The notes under the pieces were generated by a model. That model worked only from the letters and a program-made list of their open reading frames with translations, was not told the DNA's origin and searched no databases. A program made the position numbers and the translations under genes. This document shows, one piece after another, positions 1-9,000 of a stretch of 64,000 nt of DNA; the first letter of the stretch is position 1, and each line of letters opens with the position of its first letter. This DNA is from Clostridia bacterium (GTDB taxonomy: Bacteria; Bacillota; Clostridia; TANB77; CAG-465), in contig JAQUGQ010000006.1 in the NCBI GenBank assembly GCA_028684095.1, positions 1-64,000 of the forward strand. Direction: 5' to 3'.

Positions 1-74
1 CCTTTTAAGGGTAGCTAGAGTATAAATTGCGATTGTCGTAATAATGTGTACTTTTAGGTACTCGCAAGTATCAT

Positions 75-116
75 GCCCTTATAGGGCGAAAATAATACCG
101 CCTGTTTTACAGGCGG
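75..116 (+). terminator. Paired hairpins, possible terminator of an upstream unit
   Basis: A short hairpin (GCCCT/AGGGC, 75-87) is followed by a stronger 7-bp GC-rich stem (CCGCCTG 98-104, CAGGCGG 110-116) and then a weak T-rich tail (TGTTTATTTTA). Nothing coding is visible in 1-258. This probably ends a transcript, possibly a structured RNA, that starts before the window; I cannot identify that RNA. Confidence 0.5.
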
Positions 117-219
117 ATGTTTATTTTACTATATAACTAATACCTTGACTAACCTTATATTAGTTCTAGTCCCTCTATAGGCACCAAACTATATTATTTT
201 ATATTAAAATAAATATTTA

Positions 220-248
220 TTGTTTTTGTTCGACTAATATGATATAAT
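220..248 (+). promoter_or_regulatory. Promoter of the YdjC-like gene
   Basis: TTGTTT (220-225), a 17-nt spacer and a consensus TATAAT (243-248). Transcription would begin near 255. That leaves the AAGGGGAG Shine-Dalgarno (267-274) in the leader and makes the upstream ATG at 259 an unlikely start. Confidence 0.6.
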
Positions 249-282
249 TACCAATAAAATGATAAAAAGGGGAGAAATGAGA

Positions 283-1017
283 ATGAAACTTATTATAAAT
301 GCCGATGATTTTGGGTTTTCAAAAAGTATAAATATTGGTATTATAGATGCATATAATGAAGGATTAATTAGTACTACTACAATAATGATTAATATGCCTT
401 ATGCTGAAGATGCTATAAAACTATGGAAACAAAATAAAAAACTTGGTTTAGGTCTACATATTAATATAACTGTTGGTAAACCTATATCACATAATGTTCC
501 TAGTATTGTTGATAATAACGGTGTATTTAATTATATAAGAAAATGGGAAAATCATAAATTTGATTATATAGATGTATATAAAGAAGTTAAAAGTCAAATA
601 GAAAAATTAAAGCAATATGATGTAACTATAGATCATTTAGATTGTCATCATGATTTAATGAGTAATACAATATTTAGAAAAGTTTTTTTTGATTTAGCTT
701 TAGAATATAAATTACCAGTTAGAAGTGATAACGAAGAAGCAAGATATGAGGCAAAAACAAATAATATCAAAACAACTGATTATTGGTGTAGTGATTTCTA
801 TAAAGGTAATGCACAATATAAAACAATAATAAAATATGTTGATAGTAATAAAGAGGCAAACAGTATAGAGATAATGACACATGTAGGGTACATAGATGAT
901 GATACTAGAAATAGAACTAGTCATTTATCACGTGAAGAAGAAATAAATGAACTTAAAAAATTAAAAGAAACTGGTTTTTATAAAAAATACAAATTAAGTA
1001 CATATAAAGATTTGTAA
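283..1017 (+). CDS. YdjC/ChbG-family carbohydrate deacetylase
   Basis: A 244-residue protein of the YdjC family, whose characterised members are metal-dependent deacetylases of chitobiose and related N-acetylated oligosaccharides. The N terminus carries the family metal motif NADDFG within LIINADDFGFS, followed by GLGLHINIT (conserved His) and DHLDCHH, which supplies further metal and catalytic His/Asp residues. Length fits the family. I chose the start at 283 because AAGGGGAG sits 8 nt upstream; ATGs at 259 and 277 are badly spaced. It is cytosolic, with no signal peptide. The Nudix gene follows after 20 nt and may be cotranscribed. The exact substrate cannot be read from sequence. Confidence 0.85.
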   Translation: MKLIINADDFGFSKSINIGIIDAYNEGLISTTTIMINMPYAEDAIKLWKQNKKLGLGLHINITVGKPISHNVPSIVDNNGVFNYIRKWENHKFDYIDVYKEVKSQIEKLKQYDVTIDHLDCHHDLMSNTIFRKVFFDLALEYKLPVRSDNEEARYEAKTNNIKTTDYWCSDFYKGNAQYKTIIKYVDSNKEANSIEIMTHVGYIDDDTRNRTSHLSREEEINELKKLKETGFYKKYKLSTYKDL

Positions 1018-1037
1018 ATGAATGGGGAAATAATATA

Positions 1038-1571
1038 ATGGAGTATATAGATATAGTGGATGAAAATAATATTGCAACAGGAGAAGTTGAAGAAAAGAAA
1101 CAAGTTCATACAAATGGGAAATATCATAGAACAGTACATGTATGGATAATAAATGATAAAAAAGAATTGTTATTACAAAAAAGAAGTGCTACAAAAGAGA
1201 ATCATCCTAATTACTGGGATATATCATGTGCTGGACATATAAGTACAGGTGAAACTGCTATTAATGGAGCAATTAGGGAACTTCAAGAAGAATTAGGTAT
1301 AAAGGTAAGTGAAGAAAAATTTGAATATTTAGAAACATTAAAAAGTATCAAAAATACTAAAAATAGAGAATTTGCATATGTATATTTGATTGAAATTAAT
1401 ATAGATATTAATAAGTATATTTTTGAAGATAATGAAGTATCAGAAGTTAAATATGTGTATTATAAAAAATTAGAAAAGCTTGTTTCTAGTAAACAAAAAG
1501 ATTTGCTTATGCATGATGAAGAATATAGTATATTATTCAAATATTTAGATGATAAGTACAGTAAAATGTAA
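1038..1571 (+). CDS. Nudix hydrolase, IPP-isomerase-like subgroup
   Basis: A 177-residue protein with a complete Nudix box (GHISTGETAINGAIREL then QEELGI, about residues 66-88) matching Gx5Ex7REUxEExGU. The flanking pattern, with HRTVHVWI before the box and a long C-terminal part, resembles the YfcD/isopentenyl-diphosphate-isomerase-like Nudix subgroup. Members hydrolyse or isomerise phosphorylated small molecules; the substrate here is unknown. It lies 20 nt downstream of the deacetylase gene with GGGGA as ribosome binding site, so the pair may form an operon. Confidence 0.85.
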   Translation: MEYIDIVDENNIATGEVEEKKQVHTNGKYHRTVHVWIINDKKELLLQKRSATKENHPNYWDISCAGHISTGETAINGAIRELQEELGIKVSEEKFEYLETLKSIKNTKNREFAYVYLIEINIDINKYIFEDNEVSEVKYVYYKKLEKLVSSKQKDLLMHDEEYSILFKYLDDKYSKM

Positions 1572-1705
1572 TTAAATAGTATGGTGATTCAAGGTTATTA
1601 AGTGATATTTTAAAATACGCAATGAATAAAAAACTTTACTTTAGTACAGAAAAGTATTAACGTATATTTACTTTTTAAATAATACAAGTATTACAATAAC
1701 ATATA

Positions 1706-1734
1706 TTGACATTTGAATTTATTACTGATATAAT
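1706..1734 (+). promoter_or_regulatory. Consensus promoter
   Basis: Perfect TTGACA (1706-1711), a 17-nt spacer and perfect TATAAT (1729-1734), 47 nt before the start at 1781 and ahead of its AAAAGGAGG Shine-Dalgarno. Confidence 0.85.
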
Positions 1735-1780
1735 TTAATTATAAAAAAATATCATATATATTATAAAAGGAGGATTTATT

Positions 1781-2899
1781 ATGGATGATTTTGATAACAA
1801 AAATATATTTAGTTTTTCAAATCTGAAAAACAAAAAAGTTTTATGGGGTATAATTGTAGTACTAATAATACTAGTAATTATATTTAGTATATTTTCAACA
1901 GAAGACAATAAAAGTTCAGACGTTGACAAATCACAAAATAATGTAAATGGATTAAACACTTCTACAGAAAATAACTTACCTCAAAGTACTATATATTATT
2001 CATACACAAATTTTACAACAGAAGGTATGAATTCTGTAACCGGAGCAATTCAGTCAGATGGAAAAAATGCTAGAAATATAGTAGGTGATATAGGTTCAAT
2101 ACAGTATTTTGATGGATATATTTATGGTATAAAGGATAGTAGTGTATATAAATTTAAATCAGATTTTAAAGATGGTGAAAGTAATTCATATATCAATATT
2201 ACTGGTTCAACTACAGATAATTTTGTAAATAAATATAACATGTATAATGGAAAAGTATACTATAGCAAAGATAATTCAAATGCAAGTGATGATGTTTTTG
2301 CAAAACTTGCTTCAATAAATAGTGATGGAACAAATTTAAATATAATCAATGAATATATTCCTAGTCAAATTTTAGCTGATAAGGATGGATTATTTGAAGT
2401 ATCTATGGATGCAATAACTGAAAGAAAAATTCTGAAATTTGATTTAGATGGTAAGAATAAAATCACATTTGAAAGTGGCTCAGCAGCATATATAAATATA
2501 GCTGGAGATTATATATACTATACTAATATTGAGGACAATTTTAATTTATATAGAATAAAAAAAGATGGAACTTCAAAGAACAAAATATTAGATAATAGTC
2601 TTAACTATAATACAAACACATCTTATCAAAGTAATGGAAAAACATTTTTTGATGTAATAGATGATTATGTTTATTATATAAATATAAATGATGGAAATAA
2701 ATTATATAAAGTAAAAACAGATGGAACAGATAATAAAATTATTATTGATAAAAATATTTCGAAAATTTTTATCAATAAAGGATATATATATATCGTAATA
2801 AATTATGGAACAGATTCAGGTGTATATGTATATGATAATAATGGAAAAGAATTAAATAAAATATTTGATAAATATGTAGAGAGTATTTGGGTTGAATAA
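1781..2899 (+). CDS. Membrane-anchored DUF5050-type beta-propeller-like protein
   Basis: A 372-residue protein with a short basic cytoplasmic tail, one membrane segment at about residues 20-38 and a long outward region. That region has repeated blades of the form GxxIYYxxxxxxxxLYRIKKDGT (about residues 100-370), typical of DUF5050/YncE-like propeller proteins of Clostridia. Family function is unknown; extracellular sensing or binding is a reasonable guess. It has its own consensus promoter and is followed after 44 nt by another membrane protein gene, so the two may be cotranscribed. Confidence 0.6.
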   Translation: MDDFDNKNIFSFSNLKNKKVLWGIIVVLIILVIIFSIFSTEDNKSSDVDKSQNNVNGLNTSTENNLPQSTIYYSYTNFTTEGMNSVTGAIQSDGKNARNIVGDIGSIQYFDGYIYGIKDSSVYKFKSDFKDGESNSYINITGSTTDNFVNKYNMYNGKVYYSKDNSNASDDVFAKLASINSDGTNLNIINEYIPSQILADKDGLFEVSMDAITERKILKFDLDGKNKITFESGSAAYINIAGDYIYYTNIEDNFNLYRIKKDGTSKNKILDNSLNYNTNTSYQSNGKTFFDVIDDYVYYININDGNKLYKVKTDGTDNKIIIDKNISKIFINKGYIYIVINYGTDSGVYVYDNNGKELNKIFDKYVESIWVE

Positions 2900-2943
2900 A
2901 CAATATATATTGTTTATAAATAAATTTGAAAGGGTGATGTAAA

Positions 2944-4104
2944 ATGAAAAAAGATATTATTGAAAAAATTGTATCAAAATTATCTGAATATGGTATTGAA
3001 TGTGAACTAGGTGGTATTACCGATATAAAGATTGACAAAGAATTTTTAGATGCAAAATGGTCAACTGGAGAAAAGAAAATAGAATTTCATGCTCTTGTTT
3101 ATTTTTCTGAAGAAGAATCAACAATATACTATTACGAAACAACAAAAGATATAGGTAGTGGTTTTTCTTTTGGTTCAGATTCAGAAACAAGTTTTCAAAG
3201 TGGAACTACTTTGTTTAGAAAAGTTAAAAGTGTAGGTTATGGTATAGATGGTAAAGCTTTTGAATATACTATTGATTTAGGTGCGGTGCCAAAGACATTT
3301 AAAGATATTGCTAAAGAAAATAGTTGGAAGTTTAAAACAGTAATTATGAAGAAAAAAGCATTATATCCAAATCAAAAACAAGAAAATATTGTTACTAAAG
3401 ATGTCATTAATACTACTGATTCTGAAGTTAAAAATAAAACAGAAGAAACTACTAAAAATGTTGACAAAACAAATAAAATAAGACCAATAATATTTTGGAT
3501 TTGGGCAGTCTTTACATCTTTAATTATACTTTTATTTATTTCTGCTAGCGGAACTACTATATCTTTTATATTGTCAACCATAGTTATGATAGCTTTAATT
3601 GTTAAAAGAAAAAAAATATATGAAAAAATATTCAAATTTATTATGACAATGATTTTTGTGCCAATTATATTAATATTATTAATTATATTAATGTCACCAG
3701 CAGGAGCAAGTAATTTTACTACTACAACTGATATATCAGTTGTTAAAGATGGAGTTGACATTTCAAGGGCAGTTTTTGCTTCTGAAATTGATGATGTGAC
3801 ATATAAACCATTAACAGAAACTAAAACATTTAAACCTACAGACGAAGTATCTTATGTACTTGAATGTGTGTATATTCCTGTAGGAACAACAATTAATTAT
3901 GTTTGGACTTACGGAGATGAAACATTGATTAATGAAAATTATACATTAACAGAAGAAATTAGCAATAGATATCTTAACATTTCATTTACTAAAAATGATG
4001 GTCTAGAATCTGTTCCAACTGGAAAGTATAAAGTTACAGTATATGGAACAAAAGATGGAGTTGAAAATTTTAAATTTGCAAGTGAATGTAACGTTATTGA
4101 ATAA
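2944..4104 (+). CDS. Two-segment membrane protein of unknown function
   Basis: 386 residues, not recognised. The N-terminal half (about 1-145) looks like a soluble mixed alpha/beta domain. Two to three hydrophobic segments follow between about residues 180 and 258 (IFWIWAVFTSLIILLFI, FILSTIVMIALIV, IFVPIILILLIILM). The C-terminal 120 residues look like an extracellular beta-sandwich (VSYVLECVY and YKVTVYGT strands). AAAGGGTG precedes the ATG. Its position behind the DUF5050 protein and before a strong hairpin terminator suggests a two-gene unit. No function is assigned. Confidence 0.6.
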   Translation: MKKDIIEKIVSKLSEYGIECELGGITDIKIDKEFLDAKWSTGEKKIEFHALVYFSEEESTIYYYETTKDIGSGFSFGSDSETSFQSGTTLFRKVKSVGYGIDGKAFEYTIDLGAVPKTFKDIAKENSWKFKTVIMKKKALYPNQKQENIVTKDVINTTDSEVKNKTEETTKNVDKTNKIRPIIFWIWAVFTSLIILLFISASGTTISFILSTIVMIALIVKRKKIYEKIFKFIMTMIFVPIILILLIILMSPAGASNFTTTTDISVVKDGVDISRAVFASEIDDVTYKPLTETKTFKPTDEVSYVLECVYIPVGTTINYVWTYGDETLINENYTLTEEISNRYLNISFTKNDGLESVPTGKYKVTVYGTKDGVENFKFASECNVIE

Positions 4105-4126
4105 AGTATTTATATAGAGTGGTTAT

Positions 4127-4172
4127 AAAATGTGGTGTCTTAGAAAGATAATTTTCTAGGGCACTACATTTT
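4127..4172 (+). terminator. Long hairpin terminator
   Basis: A 21-bp stem with a few G-T pairs (4127-4147 with 4152-4172, loop ATAA) closes the 1781-4104 unit and is followed by TATACTTTTT. Apart from this and the minus-strand terminator at 4355-4389, the 323-nt gap to 4428 holds nothing I can identify. Confidence 0.7.
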
Positions 4173-4354
4173 ATACTTTTTAAGTTACTAATGAAAAACA
4201 GTTAAAAAAGTATATGTTTCATTATAGACTGTTCCCAAACATTTATTGTAGAATCATAAAAATCCCAAAAAAATCAAATAAATATCAGAAAATGCTGAAA
4301 AAATGAAATGAAAATATATTGTTATATAATAAAATACTGTATAATTTAATTGAA

Positions 4355-4389
4355 TAAAAAAGATGCTATATTAATTAAAATATAACATC
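4355..4389 (-). terminator. Terminator of the metallopeptidase operon
   Basis: On the minus strand GATGTTATATT and AATATAGCATC pair (one mismatch) and are followed by TTTTTTATTCA, a good intrinsic terminator 39 nt past the stop of the 4428-5933 gene. Confidence 0.75.
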
Positions 4390-4427
4390 CATATCAATTT
4401 TTAATGTAAAATTCTCTTTCATATAAT

Positions 4428-5933
4428 TTATCTTATATTTTCTGATTTTTGAACTTCTTGATTTTGAGATGCAATAATTCTATCTTTATCTAGATTTAAT
4501 ATTTCATCCTGACTCTTAATAGGATTATCCATTAGTTTCTGATCATTTTTATTCTTTGTTTTTTTCTCAAGTATTTGTTTTTTATTTAAATAATTTACTT
4601 TATCTATTTCGTTTGGATATAAATTTCTCATAATTCTTGCCATTAATCTATTCCATATCTTATTTTTATTCATATCTAAAAAATGTTCCAAATTCATCTC
4701 GATTTCTGAATTATTCCAATTATATGAATTACATTTTTCGGATTTTCTTTTAGCTACTGTTTTAGAATCTAATTCTTTTTCAAATTTAATTTCTTGATTA
4801 TCTTTAAATTCTAAATTCAACTGTTCTTTTGCATAATCTTTTAGTTCTGAAGCTTCTTTAATTGAAGTAATTTTGTTTATTGAATCATTATATTTATCTC
4901 CTAATAATTCCTTATTATCTAATAGCATTTCCAAATATAATATTTTGGATTCCAACATATTTTGTGCATTAGAGGGTTTATTAGGTGGTGTATAAGCAAA
5001 ACAACAACCGTTATGATCATAAACTCTACATGCTTCTTTTTCGAAAAAGTTAAAATGACTTTTATTTTCTTCTATTGAATATCGCATGTTTTTTACATAT
5101 TCATCAATATTTAAATTCGGATCGTCTAAAATATCTTTTTCCATTCTCAAGTTAAGTCCTACATAGCTTAATTTTCTAAATTCATTATAACTTTCTCCAA
5201 ATTCATCAGAAAGGAAAGAGGGGTTCTCACGTTTTTCAATATACTCGTTAAATAATATACTAGTATGTAATGAAAATTTTTCCATAAATTTATAGTAATC
5301 TTTCGAATCCAAAAATTTAGACTCCATTTGTTTGTCGAAAGCATATCTTCCTTGATCTGATTTTTTTAAAAACTCTTTTTCGTTTATACCTAAACTATTT
5401 TGTAGCACAGTAGTAAATAATGTAAAACCCTTATTATAACCGGATGTTTTTCTAATCATTTTTTCATCATCTATATAATTATCATTAAATACTCTTCTAG
5501 TTGCACCAATTTCAGTTCTCATTTCATCTAATATTATATCTTGCTCATTATTTTCAAGAATGTTATCACCTTGAATTTTATACATTCCAGATTTTTTATC
5601 TTCTTCATTGTAACTACAAGCATGATCTAATTCATGTGTCAATACACCAAATAATTTTTCATAATCTTGTTGATAATTAAATAAGTTCGCATTTAAATAA
5701 ATTTTATGACTTTTGGAATCAAATCCACCTATAACTGGTACAGGGAGAATTTGAAATTTAATTCCATTTACATTTTTACAAAGTAAGTTTACTTTGTGAT
5801 TTATTTGTTCATCACTTAAATTTAAATCTGCTTTCACTCTTGAAAAATATTCATTAAGAACAGGAGTCAATTTTTTAAATCTTTTTAAAAGTATTTTACT
5901 AAAATCTAATTTTTCATATTTACTATTTTCCAT
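4428..5933 (-). CDS. HExxH zinc metallopeptidase-like protein
   Basis: 501 residues. The zinc-binding motif HELDH lies at about residues 100-104 in a helix after GVLT, and LDEMRTEIGATR at about 135-146 may supply the third ligand, as in M48- and gluzincin-like proteases. No signal peptide or membrane segment is visible, so it is probably cytosolic or carried elsewhere. The C-terminal 120 residues are Lys/Asn/Glu-rich and low in complexity. The start overlaps the end of the 74-residue gene upstream (ATGGAAAATAG), implying translational coupling. The substrate is unknown and no close named family is recognised. Confidence 0.6.
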   Translation of the reverse strand: MENSKYEKLDFSKILLKRFKKLTPVLNEYFSRVKADLNLSDEQINHKVNLLCKNVNGIKFQILPVPVIGGFDSKSHKIYLNANLFNYQQDYEKLFGVLTHELDHACSYNEEDKKSGMYKIQGDNILENNEQDIILDEMRTEIGATRRVFNDNYIDDEKMIRKTSGYNKGFTLFTTVLQNSLGINEKEFLKKSDQGRYAFDKQMESKFLDSKDYYKFMEKFSLHTSILFNEYIEKRENPSFLSDEFGESYNEFRKLSYVGLNLRMEKDILDDPNLNIDEYVKNMRYSIEENKSHFNFFEKEACRVYDHNGCCFAYTPPNKPSNAQNMLESKILYLEMLLDNKELLGDKYNDSINKITSIKEASELKDYAKEQLNLEFKDNQEIKFEKELDSKTVAKRKSEKCNSYNWNNSEIEMNLEHFLDMNKNKIWNRLMARIMRNLYPNEIDKVNYLNKKQILEKKTKNKNDQKLMDNPIKSQDEILNLDKDRIIASQNQEVQKSENIR

Positions 5934-6147
5934 ATAAGCCCTCGTGTTTTTTACAAATAACCATATCTCTAATTATTTGTAAAATTTTCTTATCTTTAAC
6001 TTCTACATAATCATTGTTTTCATTTTTAAATACTCTATAATTTTCGCATATATAATATGAATTAGCTTCTATATTCATTTTAAAATATATCGCCAAAATT
6101 TCATTGTTATATTTTATTGTTTCACAATAATCATTAAAACTACTCAT
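5923..6147 (-). CDS. Small protein coupled to the metallopeptidase
   Basis: 74 residues from the ATG at 6147, which has AGGAG 10 nt upstream. The longer open frame to 6207 reads through an IS-type terminal sequence and is not used as start. Not recognised; it is hydrophilic, with a basic C terminus (VICKKHEGLYGK). It overlaps the metallopeptidase gene by 11 nt and shares its promoter, so the two likely act together, for example as partner or inhibitor. That role is inference only. Confidence 0.6.
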   Translation of the reverse strand: MSSFNDYCETIKYNNEILAIYFKMNIEANSYYICENYRVFKNENNDYVEVKDKKILQIIRDMVICKKHEGLYGK

Positions 6148-6167
6148 AAATATTTTACTCCTTACTA

Positions 6168-6191
6168 AGGTGGACCCCGTTTGCTGGACAC
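6168..6191 (-). mobile_element. Isolated IS3-type terminal sequence
   Basis: Minus-strand reading gives TGTCCAGCAAACGGGGTCCA, typical of IS3-family inverted-repeat ends. No transposase of this type remains beside it. It lies in the leader of the 5923-6147 gene, between promoter and ribosome binding site. Confidence 0.55.
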
Positions 6192-6292
6192 TTTTTGTAT
6201 CAAACATTGGTTTTCCTTCTTTTTAAATTCATTTAATATTTTCTTGTCTCAATAAAACTATATTTTTACTGTAGTCATCTTATTATTGTTAT

Positions 6293-6321
6293 ATTATAAT
6301 CTATGTACAAATAATTGTCAA
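6293..6321 (-). promoter_or_regulatory. Consensus promoter of the metallopeptidase operon
   Basis: On the minus strand a perfect TTGACA (6321-6316), 17-nt spacer and perfect TATAAT (6298-6293). It sits between the decayed transposase 3' end and the IS-type terminal sequence. Confidence 0.85.
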
Positions 6322-6339
6322 TACTTTTTTAGACAATTT

Positions 6340-6444
6340 CTATAAGGACACTTTTTTATATTGAATTGGTGCTAAATAATTCAAATAACCACGAATTTTA
6401 ATATTATTATACCAATTAACATAATCAAATAGTTCTAGTTCTAA
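6340..6444 (-). pseudogene. IS3-family transposase, C-terminal remnant
   Basis: A 34-codon stretch translates as LELELFDYVNWYNNIKIRGY... LNYLAPIQYKKVSL-stop, the characteristic C-terminal end of the integrase-core ORF of IS3-family elements (usual form YNxxRIxxxLxxxSPVEYR). No catalytic DDE core is present. The following bases, TTGTCTAA, match the inner part of the IS end seen at 6695-6717. The element has lost all but its 3' edge. Confidence 0.8.
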
Positions 6445-6507
6445 CTATGTAAAGGAAGACCGCACACAATAAGCAAATCATAGAACCGCAGGGTCATAGG
6501 TTGTGTG

Positions 6508-6600
6508 TAGAGAGGTAATGATTGCAAATTGGCTGCAGTAGATAGCAACAAGATTTATTAGGAGATATATAGAAAAATAAATGCACTCTATAATGAAAGT
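6508..6600 (+). repeat. Att-like repeat, diverged copy
   Basis: Similar over roughly 90 bp to 10110-10205. It includes ATTGCAAATTGGCTGCAG, AGCAACAAGATTTA and GCACTCTATAAT. The 21-mer at 6517-6537 differs at two positions from the perfect pair at 10119 and 28332. It looks like the scar of a related integration. Confidence 0.55.
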
Positions 6601-6694
6601 TATATGATTTAGTAATGGGACAATAAGGTATATACTTTATATAATATAATTGTTATAATTATAATAGGTAAATTAATTAAGAGCCTGTGAAAGG

Positions 6695-6770
6695 GAACTG
6701 AACCCAAAATGTTAGACAAAAAGGGCTCAATGTCAATCGTTGGGGTTGAAAAAAAAGCTAGAGCTTTTTT
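6695..6770 (+). mobile_element. IS3-type left-end fragment plus hairpin
   Basis: GAACTGAACCCAAAATGTTA (6695-6714) followed by GAC, then GGGCTCAATGTCAATCGTTG, is an IS3-like end. A second end of the same family is at 8675 and the inner part recurs at 55535. It is followed by AAAAAAGC-TAGA-GCTTTTTT (6751-6770), a terminator-like hairpin. The rest of 6208-7023 shows only IS debris, the att-like repeat and AT-rich sequence. Confidence 0.65.
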
Positions 6771-7023
6771 CAAGTATTCAATTCTAATTTTGAAATATAT
6801 TAAATCAATAAAATTTAATATATTTATTTAAAACAATTGACTAATTTGTAATTTATGATATTATTATATAGGTATTTGTAAAATATTTGAGATATGAATG
6901 AAAAAAATTAATAATTATACTATATGTTAAATTTTAATATATTTGTTCTCTAAATAATTTATTAGAATAACAATCAATAACAAATATCAAGATAATAAAA
7001 TGAATCATATAAGGGGTGATTTT

Positions 7024-7392
7024 ATGAATTTTAAAAAAGTAATAATAATAATTGCAGTAATAATTGTTGTACCATTTATAATATATTTAATGCTAATTAT
7101 GCTGAATGTAATTCAATTAAATAACAGTAATCCAATTAATGGAGCTATGAATGCCATGTCAGTTTCAGATAAGAAGTTTGTCCAATCATCAGTAACTCTT
7201 TATATTGCAAAGATAACAGCAGAAAATAAAAACAAAAGTGAACCTGTTATAACAGCTGGAAGTATAAATAAAGGTAGTGCATATGCCATGGTAGGTAGTA
7301 AAAAATATATTATAGACAAACAGTCACTTGGAATCAGCTTACCAAAAGGAAATTGGTATATAGATAAAACTGGTTTAGTAACTGTTAAATAA
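7024..7392 (+). CDS. Small membrane-anchored protein of unknown function
   Basis: 122 residues from ATG 7024, chosen because AAGGGGTGA lies about 7 nt upstream. The upstream ATG at 7000 has no such site. One N-terminal membrane segment (VIIIIAVIIVVPFIIYLMLIM) is followed by about 90 outward residues ending in a compact Gly/Lys-rich part (SYAMVGSKKYIIDKQSLG-like). Not recognised. It sits beside another single-pass protein (7506-8612), and the two may be a short operon. Confidence 0.5.
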   Translation: MNFKKVIIIIAVIIVVPFIIYLMLIMLNVIQLNNSNPINGAMNAMSVSDKKFVQSSVTLYIAKITAENKNKSEPVITAGSINKGSAYAMVGSKKYIIDKQSLGISLPKGNWYIDKTGLVTVK

Positions 7393-7505
7393 TTAATAGT
7401 GATTTAATAAATCAATTGCAAAACAAAATAATATATCTATATATTTTAATTTGCCTATTGAAATATAATAAGATATATTATATTATTATAATAGGAGGGG
7501 AAATA

Positions 7506-8612
7506 ATGGAAAGAAATAATAAATATGAAAAAATTTTAATTATAATAATAGTATTAATTTTAATTGTAACTACGGTACTTATAATATTAGTGGTATCTGG
7601 TAGATTAACTTTAAATATTAATTCACCAAACACTACAACTAGCAATACAATAGATAATACAAATAATCAATCAAACATAAATGATCCATATGCCAAATAT
7701 CCTGATATGAAATGGAGCACAAATATAAAATATGATGAAAATTGGTGTAAGGTATTGATAGATGTTAATTTAGATTTAACTATGCAATTATTTGATTGGA
7801 ATACGGAAACAAATAATTATGATATACCTGGAGCTATTACTGTAAAGAAGTTACCTAATAATGAGAAAGTGAAATATTTTGAATGTGTACCGTCCCCACA
7901 AGCTCCAGTGATGGAATATATAATTGTATTAACTACGAATAATAATTTATACTATGTGGGAGTAGATGGTTCTAACAAAATATTTAAATTAAATTCTAAT
8001 AATAAAGCAATTGAGCTAACAAGAAACATTGATACTAGTCCTCAGATACAATATACTAGAAATGACGTATATGTATTATTAGATAATGGTAGTTTAGTTA
8101 AAGTAAATGATCTTTATAATAGTGATACAAAGGAAATTACAGCAGAACTTGGTTTAACTTATGAAGAACGTAACTCACATAAAACCACTCTTGTAGTTGG
8201 TCCATATGAATACGGATATTATATTACTAATGAAAACTATATAAAAAATGAAGATTTAACTAGAAGTTATATACTTGATGAAAATAATAGTAAATTTGTA
8301 CTGCAATATTATTTCCAATATTATAGTTATGGTGATTGTTACTTTGTATCAAAAACAAATAAACTATATAAATTAGATTCTAGTATTAATAATAAAATAG
8401 AATTAGTAAATAGTAAAATAATTTCAAGTATTGGGTTAAATGGAACGACTATTAATATTAAATATGTAGATAATACAACTGCTACATATGAATTAATTTC
8501 AACATCCTCTTATCAAGATAAAATTAATCTTTATGAAAATGAAGCATATGATTTTAGCAATAAGTCTGATAGAGAAATTTATGCAGGAAAGTATTTATTT
8601 AAGCAATTTTAA
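7506..8612 (+). CDS. Single-pass membrane protein, propeller-like ectodomain
   Basis: 368 residues from ATG 7506, preceded by AGGAGGGG. An N-terminal membrane segment (about 11-31) and a Thr/Asn-rich linker lead to a large outward domain. That domain has repeated short motifs such as NNLYYVGVDGSNKIFKL and NKLYKLDSSINNKIELV, resembling DUF5050-like or beta-propeller blades. It is similar in layout, not obviously in sequence, to the 1781 gene. Function unknown. Confidence 0.55.
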   Translation: MERNNKYEKILIIIIVLILIVTTVLIILVVSGRLTLNINSPNTTTSNTIDNTNNQSNINDPYAKYPDMKWSTNIKYDENWCKVLIDVNLDLTMQLFDWNTETNNYDIPGAITVKKLPNNEKVKYFECVPSPQAPVMEYIIVLTTNNNLYYVGVDGSNKIFKLNSNNKAIELTRNIDTSPQIQYTRNDVYVLLDNGSLVKVNDLYNSDTKEITAELGLTYEERNSHKTTLVVGPYEYGYYITNENYIKNEDLTRSYILDENNSKFVLQYYFQYYSYGDCYFVSKTNKLYKLDSSINNKIELVNSKIISSIGLNGTTINIKYVDNTTATYELISTSSYQDKINLYENEAYDFSNKSDREIYAGKYLFKQF

Positions 8613-8627
8613 GATTTAAATATATAA

Positions 8628-8657
8628 AGCAACAGATATTCAAAAGTATCTGTTGCT
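8628..8657 (+). terminator. Hairpin with its T-tract lost
   Basis: A perfect 11-bp stem (AGCAACAGATA 8628-8638 with TATCTGTTGCT 8647-8657). The expected T-run is replaced by the IS-derived GGCTCAATGTCAATAG, suggesting insertion right behind the terminator stem. Confidence 0.55.
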
Positions 8658-8850
8658 GGCTCAATGTCAATAGTGAACTGCACCCAAAATATTAGACAAA
8701 AAAGTTTAATGTTAGGGGTGTAGTTTTATGTTGAAAAATACAATTGATAAAAAATTAAATGCAGTATTAACATATTTACAATTAAAGTCTTTTTCTACTT
8801 CTTTCTCAGCATCCTTTTCATTTTCTTCTATAAATATATTCTCCTATTGA
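8658..8850 (+). mobile_element. Nested IS3-type end fragments with orfA stub
   Basis: GGCTCAATGTCAATAG (8658-8673) runs directly into a second end, GAACTGCACCCAAAATATTA (8675-8694), then TAATGTTAGGGGTGTAG and an ATG at 8728. The ORF from there reads MLKNTIDKKLNAVLTYLQLK before turning into unrelated Ser/Phe-rich sequence. This is the left end of an IS3-type element with a truncated first ORF. The rest of the 446-nt gap to 9059 has no coding signal. Confidence 0.6.
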
Positions 8851-9000
8851 TAATTTAAGTTTACCATATAATATTATAGAAATATAAAAAATAAAAGCTC
8901 ATATTTCTAAAAATTTAAAATTTATTGATTTAATATATGAGGTTAAGTATCTTTAATAAATCAGTATAAAATTTTTAGATTTTAAAATAACATTTATTTT

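Noticed and set aside
135-186. Possible tRNA 3' half ending in CACCA
   Set aside because: The string GTTCTAGTCCCTC...GGCACCA looks T-arm-like, but no 5-bp T stem forms and no matching acceptor strand GCCTATA or anticodon arm is found upstream.
259-282. Upstream ATG start for the YdjC-like gene
   Set aside because: It would start almost at the predicted transcription start and lacks a Shine-Dalgarno; the ATG at 283 has one.
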